From contig JARDYH010000002.1 in assembly GCA_029215795.1 (NCBI GenBank), positions 61,543,001 to 61,607,000 of the forward strand: a DNA stretch of 64,000 nucleotides, written 5' to 3'. Below are positions 43,371-54,273 of this stretch, one piece after another. Every line of letters starts with the position of its first letter. The stretch's first letter is position 1. The notes beneath the pieces are model-generated. The model made no database searches. It was not told the origin of the DNA and saw only the letters and a list, made by a program, of their open reading frames with translations. Source of the stretch: Anniella stebbinsi (taxonomy: Eukaryota > Chordata > Lepidosauria > Squamata > Anniellidae). A program made the position numbers and the translations under genes.

Positions 43371-46300
43371 GTCATTTATAATATCTTTTAACGATATCAA
43401 GTGTTCCATGGACGTATAGTGCCACGAGAAAGCCTTGAAGAATCACAAGACTCTGTTGTTTTAATAAAAACTATGTAACTAAGAACTGGCCCCTGATTTC
43501 GTTCGTTTTCCTTTCTAATCCATTTTTCTTTTGTCTCAGGCCTTTTCACTTGTAAGCCTGAGGGCAGCGACTACATTATTACTGAGATGTTTGTAAGTAG
43601 CTCTCTTGGAGCTCCCCCCCCTTTTTTTTTTTAACTGATGAGCTGGGTAAAAAAAGACCTTTAAATGAGAAACTAGAAAGTAGGTTTCATTTATTTATTT
43701 AAGCTGTCGCCATAATTTTCCTTGTCCCCACAGAACAAACAAAAAACTACAACTCCCGACATGCCCTTTGCTGTGGTGCCCGACTTACTCAATGGGCAGC
43801 ACCAATGCTGCTGAAGCTCATGGGAAGTGAAGTCTGGCTGAGCCAGTCCACACTACATTGTGCAATCGGTGCCCATAGGTAGGCTGTGAGGGAGCTGGCT
43901 GGCTGACTGATGATTTACTTGGTTGCTGTCGGCAACAGGCCCAGAGCTCCCGATGGAACCTAGCAACTGAGGCAGCTGGCCCCAGGTGGTCTCCCTTCAG
44001 GCCCAGGAGGGCAAGTCACTACCAGATAATGGCTACCAAAGCCTGATAAGCCTTCCCTCCTGCCCAAGGCATGCTGGGAGTTGTAGGCATAAGCGTAGGT
44101 CCCTGAATAACGTGTTAATCTTTGATCACCTTCTGAGATGTGGTGGGAGAATGGGCCTTCTTAGTTGTGGCACCGCTTGTGGATTTCTTTGTCCCAGGCA
44201 GGCTTGCCTAGTGACTGCATTAATGCCTTTTACGAGCCAAATGAGTTTTTTATTATTATTTTTCAAGGCCTTTTAACTTGATGATTTTTATGTTGCATAA
44301 CTAAACCACAACATTCCAAGACAGATGCAAGAATTACTGAATAAAGTTTATGAGTTTTATATAAAAGCCTGACTATACCGTTGAGCCAGAAGAGTGAATG
44401 GAAGATTGACTGATATACCTGAGGCTAGAATGGAATGGTGGGCAGGGCTAGTGGCAGTTGGAGAAAGTCAGGTAGAAGGAGAACAAAGACAGTTAGTGAG
44501 ACGTCAGGGAAGTGGGAGCTGAGTTAGGACTGAGAGAGAGTGATCTGGTTTGCTCACCCATAGTCAGCCACTCTACACCTCCCAGCATGCCTTTGGCAGC
44601 CCGCAGGTGCCCGCATCCTCTGAGATATCCTCTTGTTGTCGATGCTGCTCCTCGACAGAGTGTGGGGAGGTAAGCGGCTATCAGTGGACACACCCTGCTC
44701 CTGCCAATCCTGCTGGGACTGCCTTGGCCTGTGCTTCTCACCCACCAGGTGCTACATCAGGAGCCTGTACTGAAGGACCGGGGCTGGGCCGGGCACTTCC
44801 CCCACTTTGTCAGGTCTGTTTCTGGGCATGCACAGCGTGCCTCCTCTTCCTCCCTTTTAAGGGCAAAAGCTACACACTTGCTTCCCCCAGTTTCTGAGAA
44901 AACAGTGATATCAAGACAGAGTGCCTTTGAGCATGTTTGGCCCCTCAAAGTCATGCTGTTGTAGCTAGTTACATTTTAAAACCATGCAAAGGGAGGGAGG
45001 AGGAACCGCAAATGGATGCAGCCCATTTATGTGGGTTGTTTTGTTTTATGTGGAATTGGGTTGACTGCACGAGACCAACCTTAGGAGTCAGGGTTGTAAA
45101 AGACATGCAGCAGCCACCCACTTGTGCACTCACAATGGCCGTCAAAGGCCAGTAAGTCTGGCCTCCTGCTCAAGGCATGCTGGGAGTTCCACCCAAGGCA
45201 TGTTGGGAGTTGTAGGCATAAACCTAGGTTTTTATTAAATTCTTTAAAAATACTTAAAACACCAAAAATCATGTTTTTAGATTTTTCTAAAACAGCCAGA
45301 CCTATCACCGTGTCAAATTTCAAGTTTCTAACTCATCTGGAAGTGGATAAACATTTCCGGACATATGTGATGCACACATACTTTCCACTTTATAGATAGA
45401 GATTTGTTTGCAACATTTATAAACTGCTCTGTTTCTAAAAAAGATTCCTCTGTGATGAACAGCAAATAATAAAATAATTTAAACCCAAAAGAATCAAAAT
45501 ATTTAAAATTAACCAACAAAACCATGGCTGGAAAAGCTTCAGGGGAAACCTGCTTAATGTCTTTAGCAAATGCTGACAACAAAACAATTTTGGCACCTGC
45601 CTGACCTCAGCTGGCAGGAAATTCCACAGAGGCAGCCAGTACACAAAAGCTCTACTCCAAGTGGAAGCGCCTCATTCAGTGACCTCAGGGACTGGCAGAC
45701 TGATAAGAGAGAAGATGCTCCCTCAAATATCCATTGAACTCAGCCTTGCTTCTGAGGAACATGTTGTCATTGCAGTAGCTTTGAGCATGCACAGAGGGAA
45801 AGGCCTTTTACAATGGTGGTGGTGCCCCCAAATGATTGCATAAGGGGTGTGGGGAGAGAAATATATGTGTCTATGAGTGTGGTTCACTATTCAGACTGGT
45901 AATGTGATGGTAAAACAACTCATCTGGATATTACTAATTTCTCTCCTTCCTAAAATATATATTTTTAAGATGCTTAGATGTTGTGATAATGGGCTTCACC
46001 ACACCAGCCTTTTTTATCCCACAATTTACTGGGGTTTCTGCTTCTGAATAATTTGTGGACTTTATATCGGTTCTTTCTACAGCAGTTTTTTCTCTTACTG
46101 CATGAAGCTACCTTCCATTTACACAGATGGGTGGAGCCTGGTGGGATGTTATTGGATGTCAGTAGCATTGTACACCCATTGTACACCCCCTCTGGGGTAT
46201 CCCCTCCCCCTCTCAGCATGATTTTTTCCATTTCAACTTCCTTGCCTCCCCTTTTCATTTCCATGGCTTCCAATCTTTCCCTCAGCAACTTAGATGTACA

Positions 46301-46871
46301 ATCCACAGTACGTTTGCAACTTCAAAAGTCCACAGTATGTTTGCAACTTCAAAAGTCCACAGTACATTTGCAACTTCAGAAGTCTGTTCCCCGTCCCCGC
46401 CCCCTCGCTATTGTCCTTGTAAAAGCAAGCAGTAACATTTCTCATTTGAGTATACACTTGGAGATGGGATTGAGTGGAAAGCGAAAGGGGTGTTCAGAGC
46501 AGCAGCAGACTCTACGATGCTGCACTAATAAAATACAGTCTGAAGTTCCCAGTGTTATTATTTATTTATTTATTTAGCACCATCAATGTACAATGTTTCC
46601 TGGAGCGGAATGGCAAAGGAGTTGGTGGTCAAGGGAGGTGCAGGAGGGTGACACTCCCACTCAATCGACTGCACCGTCCAACACCCACCTACACAAAGCG
46701 TGTGGTAGTGCAATGTCAGCAATACATGGGTGGGTGATGGCAGATCTGTTGTGCGGTTGCTGCAGATAATACTGCATTTTCCACATACAGAGATATCACA
46801 GGGAAGGCATGGGACAGCTGGTGCAGGACAACAATGTGTATTGCATATGGGAATTACTGTGAACGAATGAT
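43371..46871. other. Intergenic DNA upstream of TMED7
   Basis: No gene recognised. The related short segments GGCATGCTGGGAGTTGTAGG (about 44068) and GGCATGTTGGGAGTTGTAGG (about 45196) mark a dispersed repeat. A 27-bp triplicate lies at 46302-46382. The frames at 44493-44964 and 45081-45644 lack domain support. Confidence 0.5.
46302..46382 (+). repeat. Three tandem copies of a 27-bp unit
   Basis: Unit TCCACAGTAYGTTTGCAACT plus TCAAAAG, three copies with few mismatches. Because 27 is a multiple of three the reading frame stays open. It creates a 9-residue repeat in the 174-codon plus-strand ORF 46053-46577, which otherwise shows no recognisable protein features. Confidence 0.85.
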
Positions 46872-47190
46872 TAGGCTGACCATCTGAAAAGGAGGACAGG
46901 GTTCATATAACTTTAACAGTTGTAGAGAAAAGGGAATTTCAACCAGTGTCATTTGTATGCAATTAGTTCCTGGTGATATTCCCTCTTCATCACAACTGTT
47001 AAAGTTGCAGAGCCCTGCCTTCTTTTGTATATGGTCACTCTAGTATAGTGCCTGCACCTTTAACAGTTGTGATGAAGAGGGAATTTCACCAGGAACTAAC
47101 TGCATACAAATGACACTGGCTGAAATTCCCTTTCCTCTACAACTGTTAAAGTTATATGAGCCCTGTCCTCCTTTTCAGATGGTCAGCCTA
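46872..47190. mobile_element. MITE-C copy 2, near-palindrome
   Basis: TAGGCTGACCATCTGAAAAG at the left, its complement at the right, and the same interior order as the copy at 29724-30033. A CA microsatellite follows directly (47197-47221). Confidence 0.88.
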
Positions 47191-47221
47191 TAATTGCACA
47201 CACACACACACACACACACAC

Positions 47222-48098
47222 CCCTGTGTGAAGGAGAGCAATGGCTAACCTAAGCATTCTTCAGGATGATGAAAACTGATTATTAAAAGAAAATCTTAAT
47301 ACTCAACAGACTGACTCTGAAGTTGCTGCTATCTCTTGGGAAAAAGTAAGGGCATTTATTAGCATCTTGTTTAGTTTATAACACTCTGTGATTTGTGAAG
47401 CATAGAAAACAAATCATTAGACCTTAAAACCACTAAAGCAAACCTGTGGGCTTAAAGTCGCTACATTATTATTCAGCTGCTCGTGATTGAATAGTTCAGG
47501 GAGCACAGGCTCTGTTTATTACTTGATTAAGTTAACTTCCACAAGTTTTTTCTGTTTGGCCTCTCCCTGGAATTTAGTGTTGTTGATATATGGAAGGCAA
47601 GGGATAAACTTGAGCTCACTTTGTTGACCTGTTAAATATAGTTAATTTCCAATTACTAATTCATATTACATACTGACCTGTTAAATATAGTAAATTTCCA
47701 ATTATTAATTCACCCAGAAGAAAAGCCAATTGAACAGAGAATCCTTATACTATAACACTGAGTATTGCTGCTGCATCTGATCCATGCTCTGTAGGGATGG
47801 GAAAACATGCAACATTGAAAATACAAAAAGAACATCAAAATAGCAGACAGTGCCCTAGTGTCCCTGGGAACACTGCCACTGTCCACCAATCAGGAACTGT
47901 GCCAGCGATGATAAACACAAACAAGGGTAGACACATAGATACACACACATACTGCCTAGCAGGTTGCTAAGCAAGAATTTAGGCTTTGCTTCAGGGTGAG
48001 GGGCGGATAGTGTCAGCTCCTTGCCTGTCGCCACAAACTGCGGGTGGAGCAGCAGCAGTGAAGCGACACCATGAATTGTCCCTCCGGATAACTTCTGA
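47222..48098. other. Intergenic DNA, nothing recognised except a small tandem
   Basis: Contains a 39-bp segment (TGACCTGTTAAATATAG) present twice with a 49-bp offset at 47625-47663 and 47674-47712. Confidence 0.5.
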
Positions 48099-48453
48099 GA
48101 CTGCCTCTACAAGAGACATTTAAAGCTCTTTCAAGGCGCATTAAAAAATTTACCTTTACAAGAACGGAGCGCAAATCGGGCATAGAGGCGCGTTTTCTCT
48201 CCGATTATGCGCATTATCGAATGCGTGTTAAATAGCGAGTTTTATTTTGCTCCGGCCGTTAAAGCACATTTTGCCTATGTGAACAAGCGATTCTTTGCAT
48301 AAACTACCTGTAAAGCGCATTTGAAACAACCGGTAAGGTCACCTGTTGAGTGTTCAATTACCTCCTGCATACAAGCATTTCCGATAAAGCGCTTCCGAGA
48401 AGATGCGCATAATCGGAGGAACAGGCGTAAAGCCGAATTCTTGTAGATGAGGC
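48099..48453. mobile_element. MITE-B copy, plus orientation
   Basis: Starts GACTGCCTCTACAAGAG and ends TTCTTGTAGATGAGGC. A perfect 16-bp subterminal inverted pair, CTCCGATTATGCGCAT and ATGCGCATAATCGGAG, lies inside. The flanks CTGAG and CTGAT may be a decayed 5-bp target duplication. No ORF. Confidence 0.82.
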
Positions 48454-48920
48454 CTGATTGACCAGATCGGAGGGAGCAGAGCTTGCAGGAAAAGCCCCTG
48501 GCTGTGGTGAGACCAGTCCAGCTGCCCCAGCCCTCAGCTATGGAGCAGGGAGTGGGTTTGTGAGCAACCCTCACGGTGTGGCTCCCCTTGCTCTTCCTCC
48601 AGGACACCGAGGCAGCTACCCAGGCTTCAGTCCCACCACAGTTCAGTGCTTGGGCTGGTCACCACTGCCACCCAGTGACCAAAGCTGTAACAATCACCCA
48701 CCCTCCTTGTTTGCATCTGCTCACTCTTTCTCCCCCATCTCACTGTGGTCTGGAAGAATGCGTGAGTAGAGTGAAGGACATGGCAGGGGGAAAGGGTGTG
48801 TGTGGGATGGTGGCCATCAGCCTCCCCCCCCCCCCCAAAGAAGAACAACCCACAGGGAACCTCCACTTGCCATTATTCCCATGCTGGCTGGCTAAGGAGC
48901 AGGTAGTGGTTGCAGAGGCT
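48454..48920. other. Spacer between inverted MITE-B copies
   Basis: About 470 bp. The frames at 48458-48944 are proline-rich and unassigned. No gene called. Confidence 0.45.
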
Positions 48921-49274
48921 GCTCTCTACAAGAATTTGGTTTGACGCCTGGTTCTCCGATTATGCGCATCTTCTCGGAAGCGCTTTATGGTAAATGACTG
49001 TACGCAGGAGGTAATTGAACGCACAACTGGTGGCCTTACCGGTTGTTTGAAATGCGCTTTAGAAGTAGTTAATGTGGAGAATTGCTTGTTCACATAGTCA
49101 AAATGCGCTTTAATGGCCCGCAGCAAAATAAAACTCGCTATTTAATGCACAATCGATAATGTGCATAATCGGATAGATAACGCGCCTTAAGTCCCGATTT
49201 GCGCTTCGCTCGTGTAGAGGTAAAATTTTTAATGAGACTTGAAAGAGCTTTAAACCTCTCGTGTAGAGGCAGCA
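48921..49274. mobile_element. MITE-B copy, inverted relative to 48099-48453
   Basis: Starts GCTCTCTACAAGAATTTGG and ends CTCGTGTAGAGGCAGC. The interior is the complement of the copy at 48099-48453, including TATGCGCATCTTCTCGGAAG and AACTCGCTATTTAATGC. Confidence 0.82.
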
Positions 49275-49640
49275 GCTAGAGGCGACTTCTTGCCTGGAAC
49301 TACTCTCAGGTGCCCTTTTCAGGCAGTAGTATGACATAATGAAAAAATAGGAAGTTATTCATTATTTAATGTATTTATTATATTGCATTTCCAATATCTG
49401 GATGTAGAGAGAAATCTAGAGATTGAAATCAGCCATTGCAGAGCAATCCCAGGGCATTCCCCTGAAGCTCCTCTTCAAAAAAGTCAGGGACTTATCCTGA
49501 CATTTTCCTCTGAGCAAGGCGTAGATGCGCATTTGCCATCTGTCCCTTTGCTTGTTACAGTGAAGGCCTGGCCTGGCCAATGGCAACTCCTGATTGGTCA
49601 CCTTTGTGAAGGAGATCAGATAGACTGCACTGGGTAGTGA
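49275..49640. other. Spacer, nothing recognised
   Basis: No gene or repeat recognised. Confidence 0.4.
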
Positions 49641-50660
49641 TGTGTTAGAGGTTAAGTGGTTGGTGATAGTTTTAGCATGACAATTTTAATGCATGCTATT
49701 TTAAGCCAAGAAGGGCACGAGCCTGCAGATTTACAACAGGACACCTGGGGAAGGGAGGTGGACAAGATAGAAAGGCCTTGGCGCCAGGAAGAGTGCCCTT
49801 ATCAGTCCCAAGGCATAAACCACCACAGCTGGCAGGAAGGAGAATTTTGCAGTGGAAGGTGTGAAACCAGGTATATGGACTGTGCTGCGGGGAGGAGGGA
49901 GCTTGAGATGGAATGGGGAATTAGAGGGTATAAAGTTGAGGGGTTTCCCCCTGGTTTTTGTCTTGCCCTCCTCATGGTATGTGTGGAAATGTTCATGGCG
50001 GCAGCAGGGCCCTACTTGGGAGTAAGTAGTTCAGCTAGGTTTTATTATTTTTAAGGTTACTGAGTTTTTATGCTATGCATGCCTGTATGGGTGTTTTACT
50101 TATGATTCTTCCCCTTTGCCCCTACCCTTCCTTAGGAATAAATTCCTTCTACCTCATTTACGAATGCTGCTAGTTTCTTGCCACTTGGGTCAGTGCTAAA
50201 CCCAGGCCGCCTCTTCATGGTGTTGGGAGCGCTGCGTAGCAGCGGCGCCTGCCAGCGCACCACACAGTGACGCTCCTTCCGGTGATCAATACCAGAGAGT
50301 ACCGTGCCGATTTATCCTGGCATCACCAGTGCCACCGAAGGAGCAGTAGGGAGCATCGCTCCCCTACTCTAAAGTAAGTTTTTTGTTTTTTTGTTTAAAT
50401 GGGGTGGGGGAGGACTGCGGAGGCGGTGCAGTGAGCTTATGGCTCGCTGCTCCAGCCCCTTCCCTAGCCAGCCCACCCTGCTCTAAAAAAGTCAGGGTAA
50501 ATACCTGACTTTTTTAGTGCAGAGCAAAGCCCCTTTGACCCTAGATGGCTTTGCACTGGCAGCAGCATCATGTAACCGAACTGCCGCCAGTGCAAAGCCA
50601 TCTTGACGGAAAGTGTCCATCTAGAGGTACCCCCAGAGATATTAGACCAGGATTCTGGTG
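49641..50660 (+). repeat. 5' LTR of the Gmr1-like element (interrupted)
   Basis: TATA-like GGGTATAAAGTTG at 49926-49938 and a polyadenylation signal, GGAATAAATTCC, near 50136. The boundary at the 5' TG (49641) is a guess because no 3' LTR survives for comparison. It is split by the MITE at 50206-50631. Confidence 0.5.
50206..50631. mobile_element. MITE-E inserted in the LTR, 5-bp target duplication CCCAG
   Basis: CCCAG at 50201-50205 is repeated at 50632-50636. The ends are CCGCCTCTTCATGGTG and GGGGTACCTCTAGATGG in antisense. Inside there are local inverted repeats, for example GATGGCTTTGCACTGGC against GCCAGTGCAAAGCCATC. Confidence 0.78.
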
Positions 50661-50918
50661 TCCTTCCCCAGAGGTTCCCCATGCCAAGGGGCCTCCGGGA
50701 AGGTGGTGGCAGCGTTAGTGAAGGGGCAGGCTGCCAGCTCCCTTTGGGCTACCTTTACATTGTGGTGGTGGTGGGACATGACACTGACCCAGGGGTCAAG
50801 GTGTTGGTGGGGAACAGTGGGAAGAATATAGGTTGAAAGGTGGCTGGCTGGGGGGAAAAACCCCAGTGGCATAAGTATACAGCCTAGGAGAAGTTAGCTG
50901 TAGGATTTACGTGGGGCC

Positions 50919-51600
50919 ATGGCCACGCCGGGGTTTGGACTGGTGGAAACAATGTCAGAAGAGGGTGCTGGGGGGCAAACCTCACCTCTATCGAATGGGT
51001 GATGGAGGGCTCGCCAATCCCAGGGGAAGAAACCAGAAGGCAACATGGATGAAGTGTTCATTACTGAGCGCTTCTGCTGGAGGAGTCCCAGGAGGGGCTT
51101 GCCCGAGGGCAACCTTTTCTCAGGGGTTTGGAGGAAGGAGTGGTGGAACAGCCCCAGTCTCTCCGGAGGAGGAGATTGATTCCCGGGAACTAAGAATACA
51201 CCAGATATACGAAGAGTATTTGGAGCTGGCAACCCACCAGTTGAGGGTGATGAAGATGAAGGAAGAGAGGGAAGCAGCGGCAGCTCTTCCCACACCCACA
51301 CTGCCCCCCCCCCCCAAACCGGCCCGATTTGATCGAAGGCAGTTCCCAGCTTACCACAAGGGAGATGATGTAGCAGCTTTTTTCACCGTCTTTGAAGTGG
51401 CTTGTGAGGAAGCTGGAGTAGAGAGGGTGCAGAGGATGGCCCTCCTGCGTACACAAGTCACTGGCTCCTTACTAGAGCTGATGGTGTGGCTTCCTCATGA
51501 GTCGTGCTCGGATTACAATTATTTTAAAGGACTGGTGAAACCCAAGATTTGGAGTCGGAGTACATGGATGCCAAGCAAGGAGGAGGGAGGAGAAGAGACC
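50919..51600 (+). pseudogene. Gmr1-like gag (capsid), frameshifted
   Basis: The ATG at 50919 opens a frame that is lost by about 51180. The adjacent frame (51160-51545) carries the capsid-like region, with FDRRQFPAYHKGDDVAAFF and ACEEAGVERVQRMALLRTQV. This region resembles the SCAN fold, and SCAN domains are thought to descend from Gmr1-like capsids. The sequence degrades after about 51545. Confidence 0.75.
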
Positions 51601-51699
51601 TCAAGATGGTGGCAGGACCATCCACAGCGGTGGCACAACAGGTGGCCAAGGATGTCTCGATGCACCTCCTATCCCCCGTGCAGTTACAATGGAGCTGGC

Positions 51700-51900
51700 G
51701 CCAGTTCTGTGAGAGCGTGTGTGTGAACGGGAAAAAAGTTCATGCCCAAAGAGACACAGTAGCTGGTGTTCCCTTGGTGCACCATAGTTTATTAAGTTGA
51801 GGGCAGAAGTTGGAGAAACAGACTTTAATGGTCACCCCATATGGGCCTCCGGCCTCTGAAGCCCTGCTAGCCCAGGTAGAGGTTGAATACAAGGGCTAGT
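51700..51900 (+). pseudogene. Retropepsin remnant
   Basis: VCVNGKKVHAQRDT followed by VPLVHHSLL resembles the region around the protease active site (expected RDTG). The Gly after Asp-Thr is lost and a stop follows LLS. The expected position between capsid and integrase supports the call. Confidence 0.55.
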
Positions 51901-52867
51901 GGGGGGGGGGGGAGATCACCATTCTAGTTCATTCTGAGAGATCCTCTTTCTTTTTGGGGAATGACCTTTGTTTTAAGGTGTCTCAACTTCAGGTTGTTAC
52001 CCAGGGGGAAACAAAAGACATAAGAGGGCAGACCCATCAGGAAAAGGAGCTGGGGGAGGGAGGCCCCCCTTCTCCAAGTCTCCTGCCCAGGGTGATGCCG
52101 AGGGTGAGGAGAAAGTGGACGGAATGCGGTGGCTGGATACGCTGGAGTTCCAAGCAGAGTAATGGCGCAACCCCACACTGCAGGCATGCCAAGGCACAGC
52201 AGATAAGGAAGGACAGGCCGAGAGTGTGGAAGGGTTGGCAAAGTTTGTTTGGGATCAAGGGCTACTGTACTGCCTATTCCAGCTGAAGAAAGGAGTGGGG
52301 ATAGAGAGGAGGCAGCTGGCTGTGCCGCAGGGGTTTGGGCTCCGAGTGATGGGAACGGCTCATGAAACACTGTGGGGAGGCATCTGGGCATCCACAGGAC
52401 TTTGGCTACAATCAGCTGAGGTTTTTACTGGCCCCTAGTGGTCACCGACATCTGGGACTTTTGCAACTCCTGTGAAGTGTGCCAGAAAGTTGGGTTCCCC
52501 AGAGACCACCCAAAATCCCCCCTCCAACTTCCACCCATTTCTGAAGTGCCTTTTGAGAAAGAGGGGATGGACATCCTGGGTCCCTTCTCACCCCCCACCC
52601 AGTCAGGCAAGGAATATATTTTGACTTTCATTGACTATGCCACCCAATATGCAGAGGCTGTGCCTCTTTCATCTATCACTGCAGTTCAATTGGCTAAAGC
52701 TCTGGTGTCTGTCTTTACAAGATTATGAATGCCTTGGACTCTGGTACATGATCTAGGTGGTGGTTTCATGCCCCAACTGTTGAAGGAACTATGGAAATTG
52801 GTGGGGATCCTGCAATACACCTCGGCGGCTTATCATCATGAGAGAAATGGACTGGTGGAGAGGTTTA

Positions 52868-53673
52868 CCCATGCAACATGAACTGGAGGCTGCAGTTGTT
52901 ACACAGTTTATAAACAGGTGCCCCTGGCACACAACCGCTATAAAAAAATAACTGTATGTCACCAAGTAAGCAACAAAAAATTATGCTCACTATGTAAATT
53001 GGAACTGTAATGTATGCTGTGATATACACATACAATGAGCAATGAGATCTATTACAATAGTAAATTATTTTATCACATACATAACTGTTGAATAAATTCA
53101 CTGGGTGTACAGACACCAATACAGCACATTCAAGATCACCAATTAAACCAACAATCACCAAACAATTACATGCTAACAAATTGACCACTTGTGTGTTAAA
53201 CAAGGATACATTAGTATGTTCCAATGGGGTTAACACTCCTAGTATAACAAATGCATCTATTCTATTATCACACGTGTGTAAAACAAGGATAAATCAGTAT
53301 ATCCCAATGGGGTTAACACTCCTAATATAACACATGCATCTATTCTATTATCACACACACAAATAGGAATCCGGATAAATAATCCCATTTCAAGATATCC
53401 TCTTCATCAGGTATTGTAATGCATAATCTTCGCCATATGTATGCGAACAAGGAGGATTTATTAGAGGAAAACCAATCTCTTATTTATAATTAGGGCTTGC
53501 CCTTCATCTGCCAAATTGCAATCTTTATTTTTCCCTTGTTTTGAAATAGCAGCTTCACTTCTGGCGAATTTGGGCTGTTGCCAGAATTATGTGAGCATAA
53601 TTCTTTGTTGCTTACTTGGTGACATACAGTTATTTTTACACCGGTTGTGTGCCAGGGGCACCTGTTTGTAGAT
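52868..53673 (-). mobile_element. Penelope-like (PLE-type) insert with 12-bp target duplication
   Basis: The 12 bp TGGAGAGGTTTA at 52856-52867 is repeated at 53674-53685, and excision restores the integrase reading. The insert is 806 bp. It has about 79-bp inverted terminal segments (52912-52990 against 53590-53668), an 83-bp tandem duplication (53191-53356) and, on the minus strand, a hammerhead-like motif (53410-53388). No coding region remains. Target size, inverted partial ends and tandem pseudo-LTR-like repeats fit truncated Penelope-like elements. A foldback DNA transposon is the alternative. Confidence 0.6.
53191..53356. repeat. 83-bp tandem duplication inside the insert
   Basis: Copies at 53191-53273 and 53274-53356, both with CCAATGGGGTTAACACTCCT and ATGCATCTATTCTATTATCA, differing at about ten positions. 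Confidence 0.88.
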
Positions 53674-54273
53674 TGGAGAGGTTTAACCAGACATTGGGCA
53701 AGATGCTGAAAGCTTATGCAGCCACACACATGACTGACTGGGATCAAGTCCTACCATATTTGTTGTTTGTTTACAGGGACTCTCCCCAAGACAGCTTGGG
53801 CTATTCACAGAATGAATTGTTGTTTGGGAGGGAGTTGTGGGGGCCGTTGACTCTGCTGAAAGAGGAGTGGGAAGGGAGGACACCCACAACCCCCACCTCT
53901 GTGGTGGTCTACATACAAAACCTGTAGAATGAATATCTTATGAGAGGTGGGGAGTGCGGCCAGGCAAACCTGGCCCATGCACAGAAGACCCAGAAGGGCT
54001 GGTATGATGCCAAAGCCCGGCAGAGGGTGTTTCAGGTGGGGGCTAAGGTTTTTGTGGTGAAGCCCCTCAAATCTGACAAACTGGCAGTTTGGTGGGAGGG
54101 CCCCCTGGTGGTGAAAAGAGACTTAACAAGGTCAACTATTTGCTGAAGGACTGTAATGCCAACTGCCAGTCTAAAGTGTACCATGTAAATATGCTGAAGC
54201 ATTTTCAGGAGAGAAGGGTGACGGTATTGGCTCTGGAAGCAGAGACCCCAGAGCCAAGGCACAATAGAGTTGC

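Larger units (their letters stand above)
52030..54220 (+). pseudogene. Integrase, upstream of RT, interrupted by a Penelope-like insert
   Basis: Fragments in order: an N-terminal region (52200-52437), the zinc-binding CNSCEVCQK and the catalytic-core start MDILGPFSPP and FIDYATQYAEA (52438-52728). Then comes a degraded middle. After the insertion the core resumes with ERFNQTLGKMLKAYA, DWDQVLPYLLFVYRDSP and SQNELLFGREL (53680-53840). The C-terminal part is KTQKGWYDAKARQRVFQVG and VWWEGPLVV (53985-54110), then VYHVNMLKHF (54178-54207). The second catalytic Asp is not visible. The catalytic Glu codon sits at the insertion point (52857-52859). Confidence 0.88.

Noticed and set aside
47197..47221. 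CRISPR-like or regulatory repeat array
   Set aside because: It is a simple CA microsatellite. No spaced direct repeats of CRISPR type occur in the window, and the source is a vertebrate.
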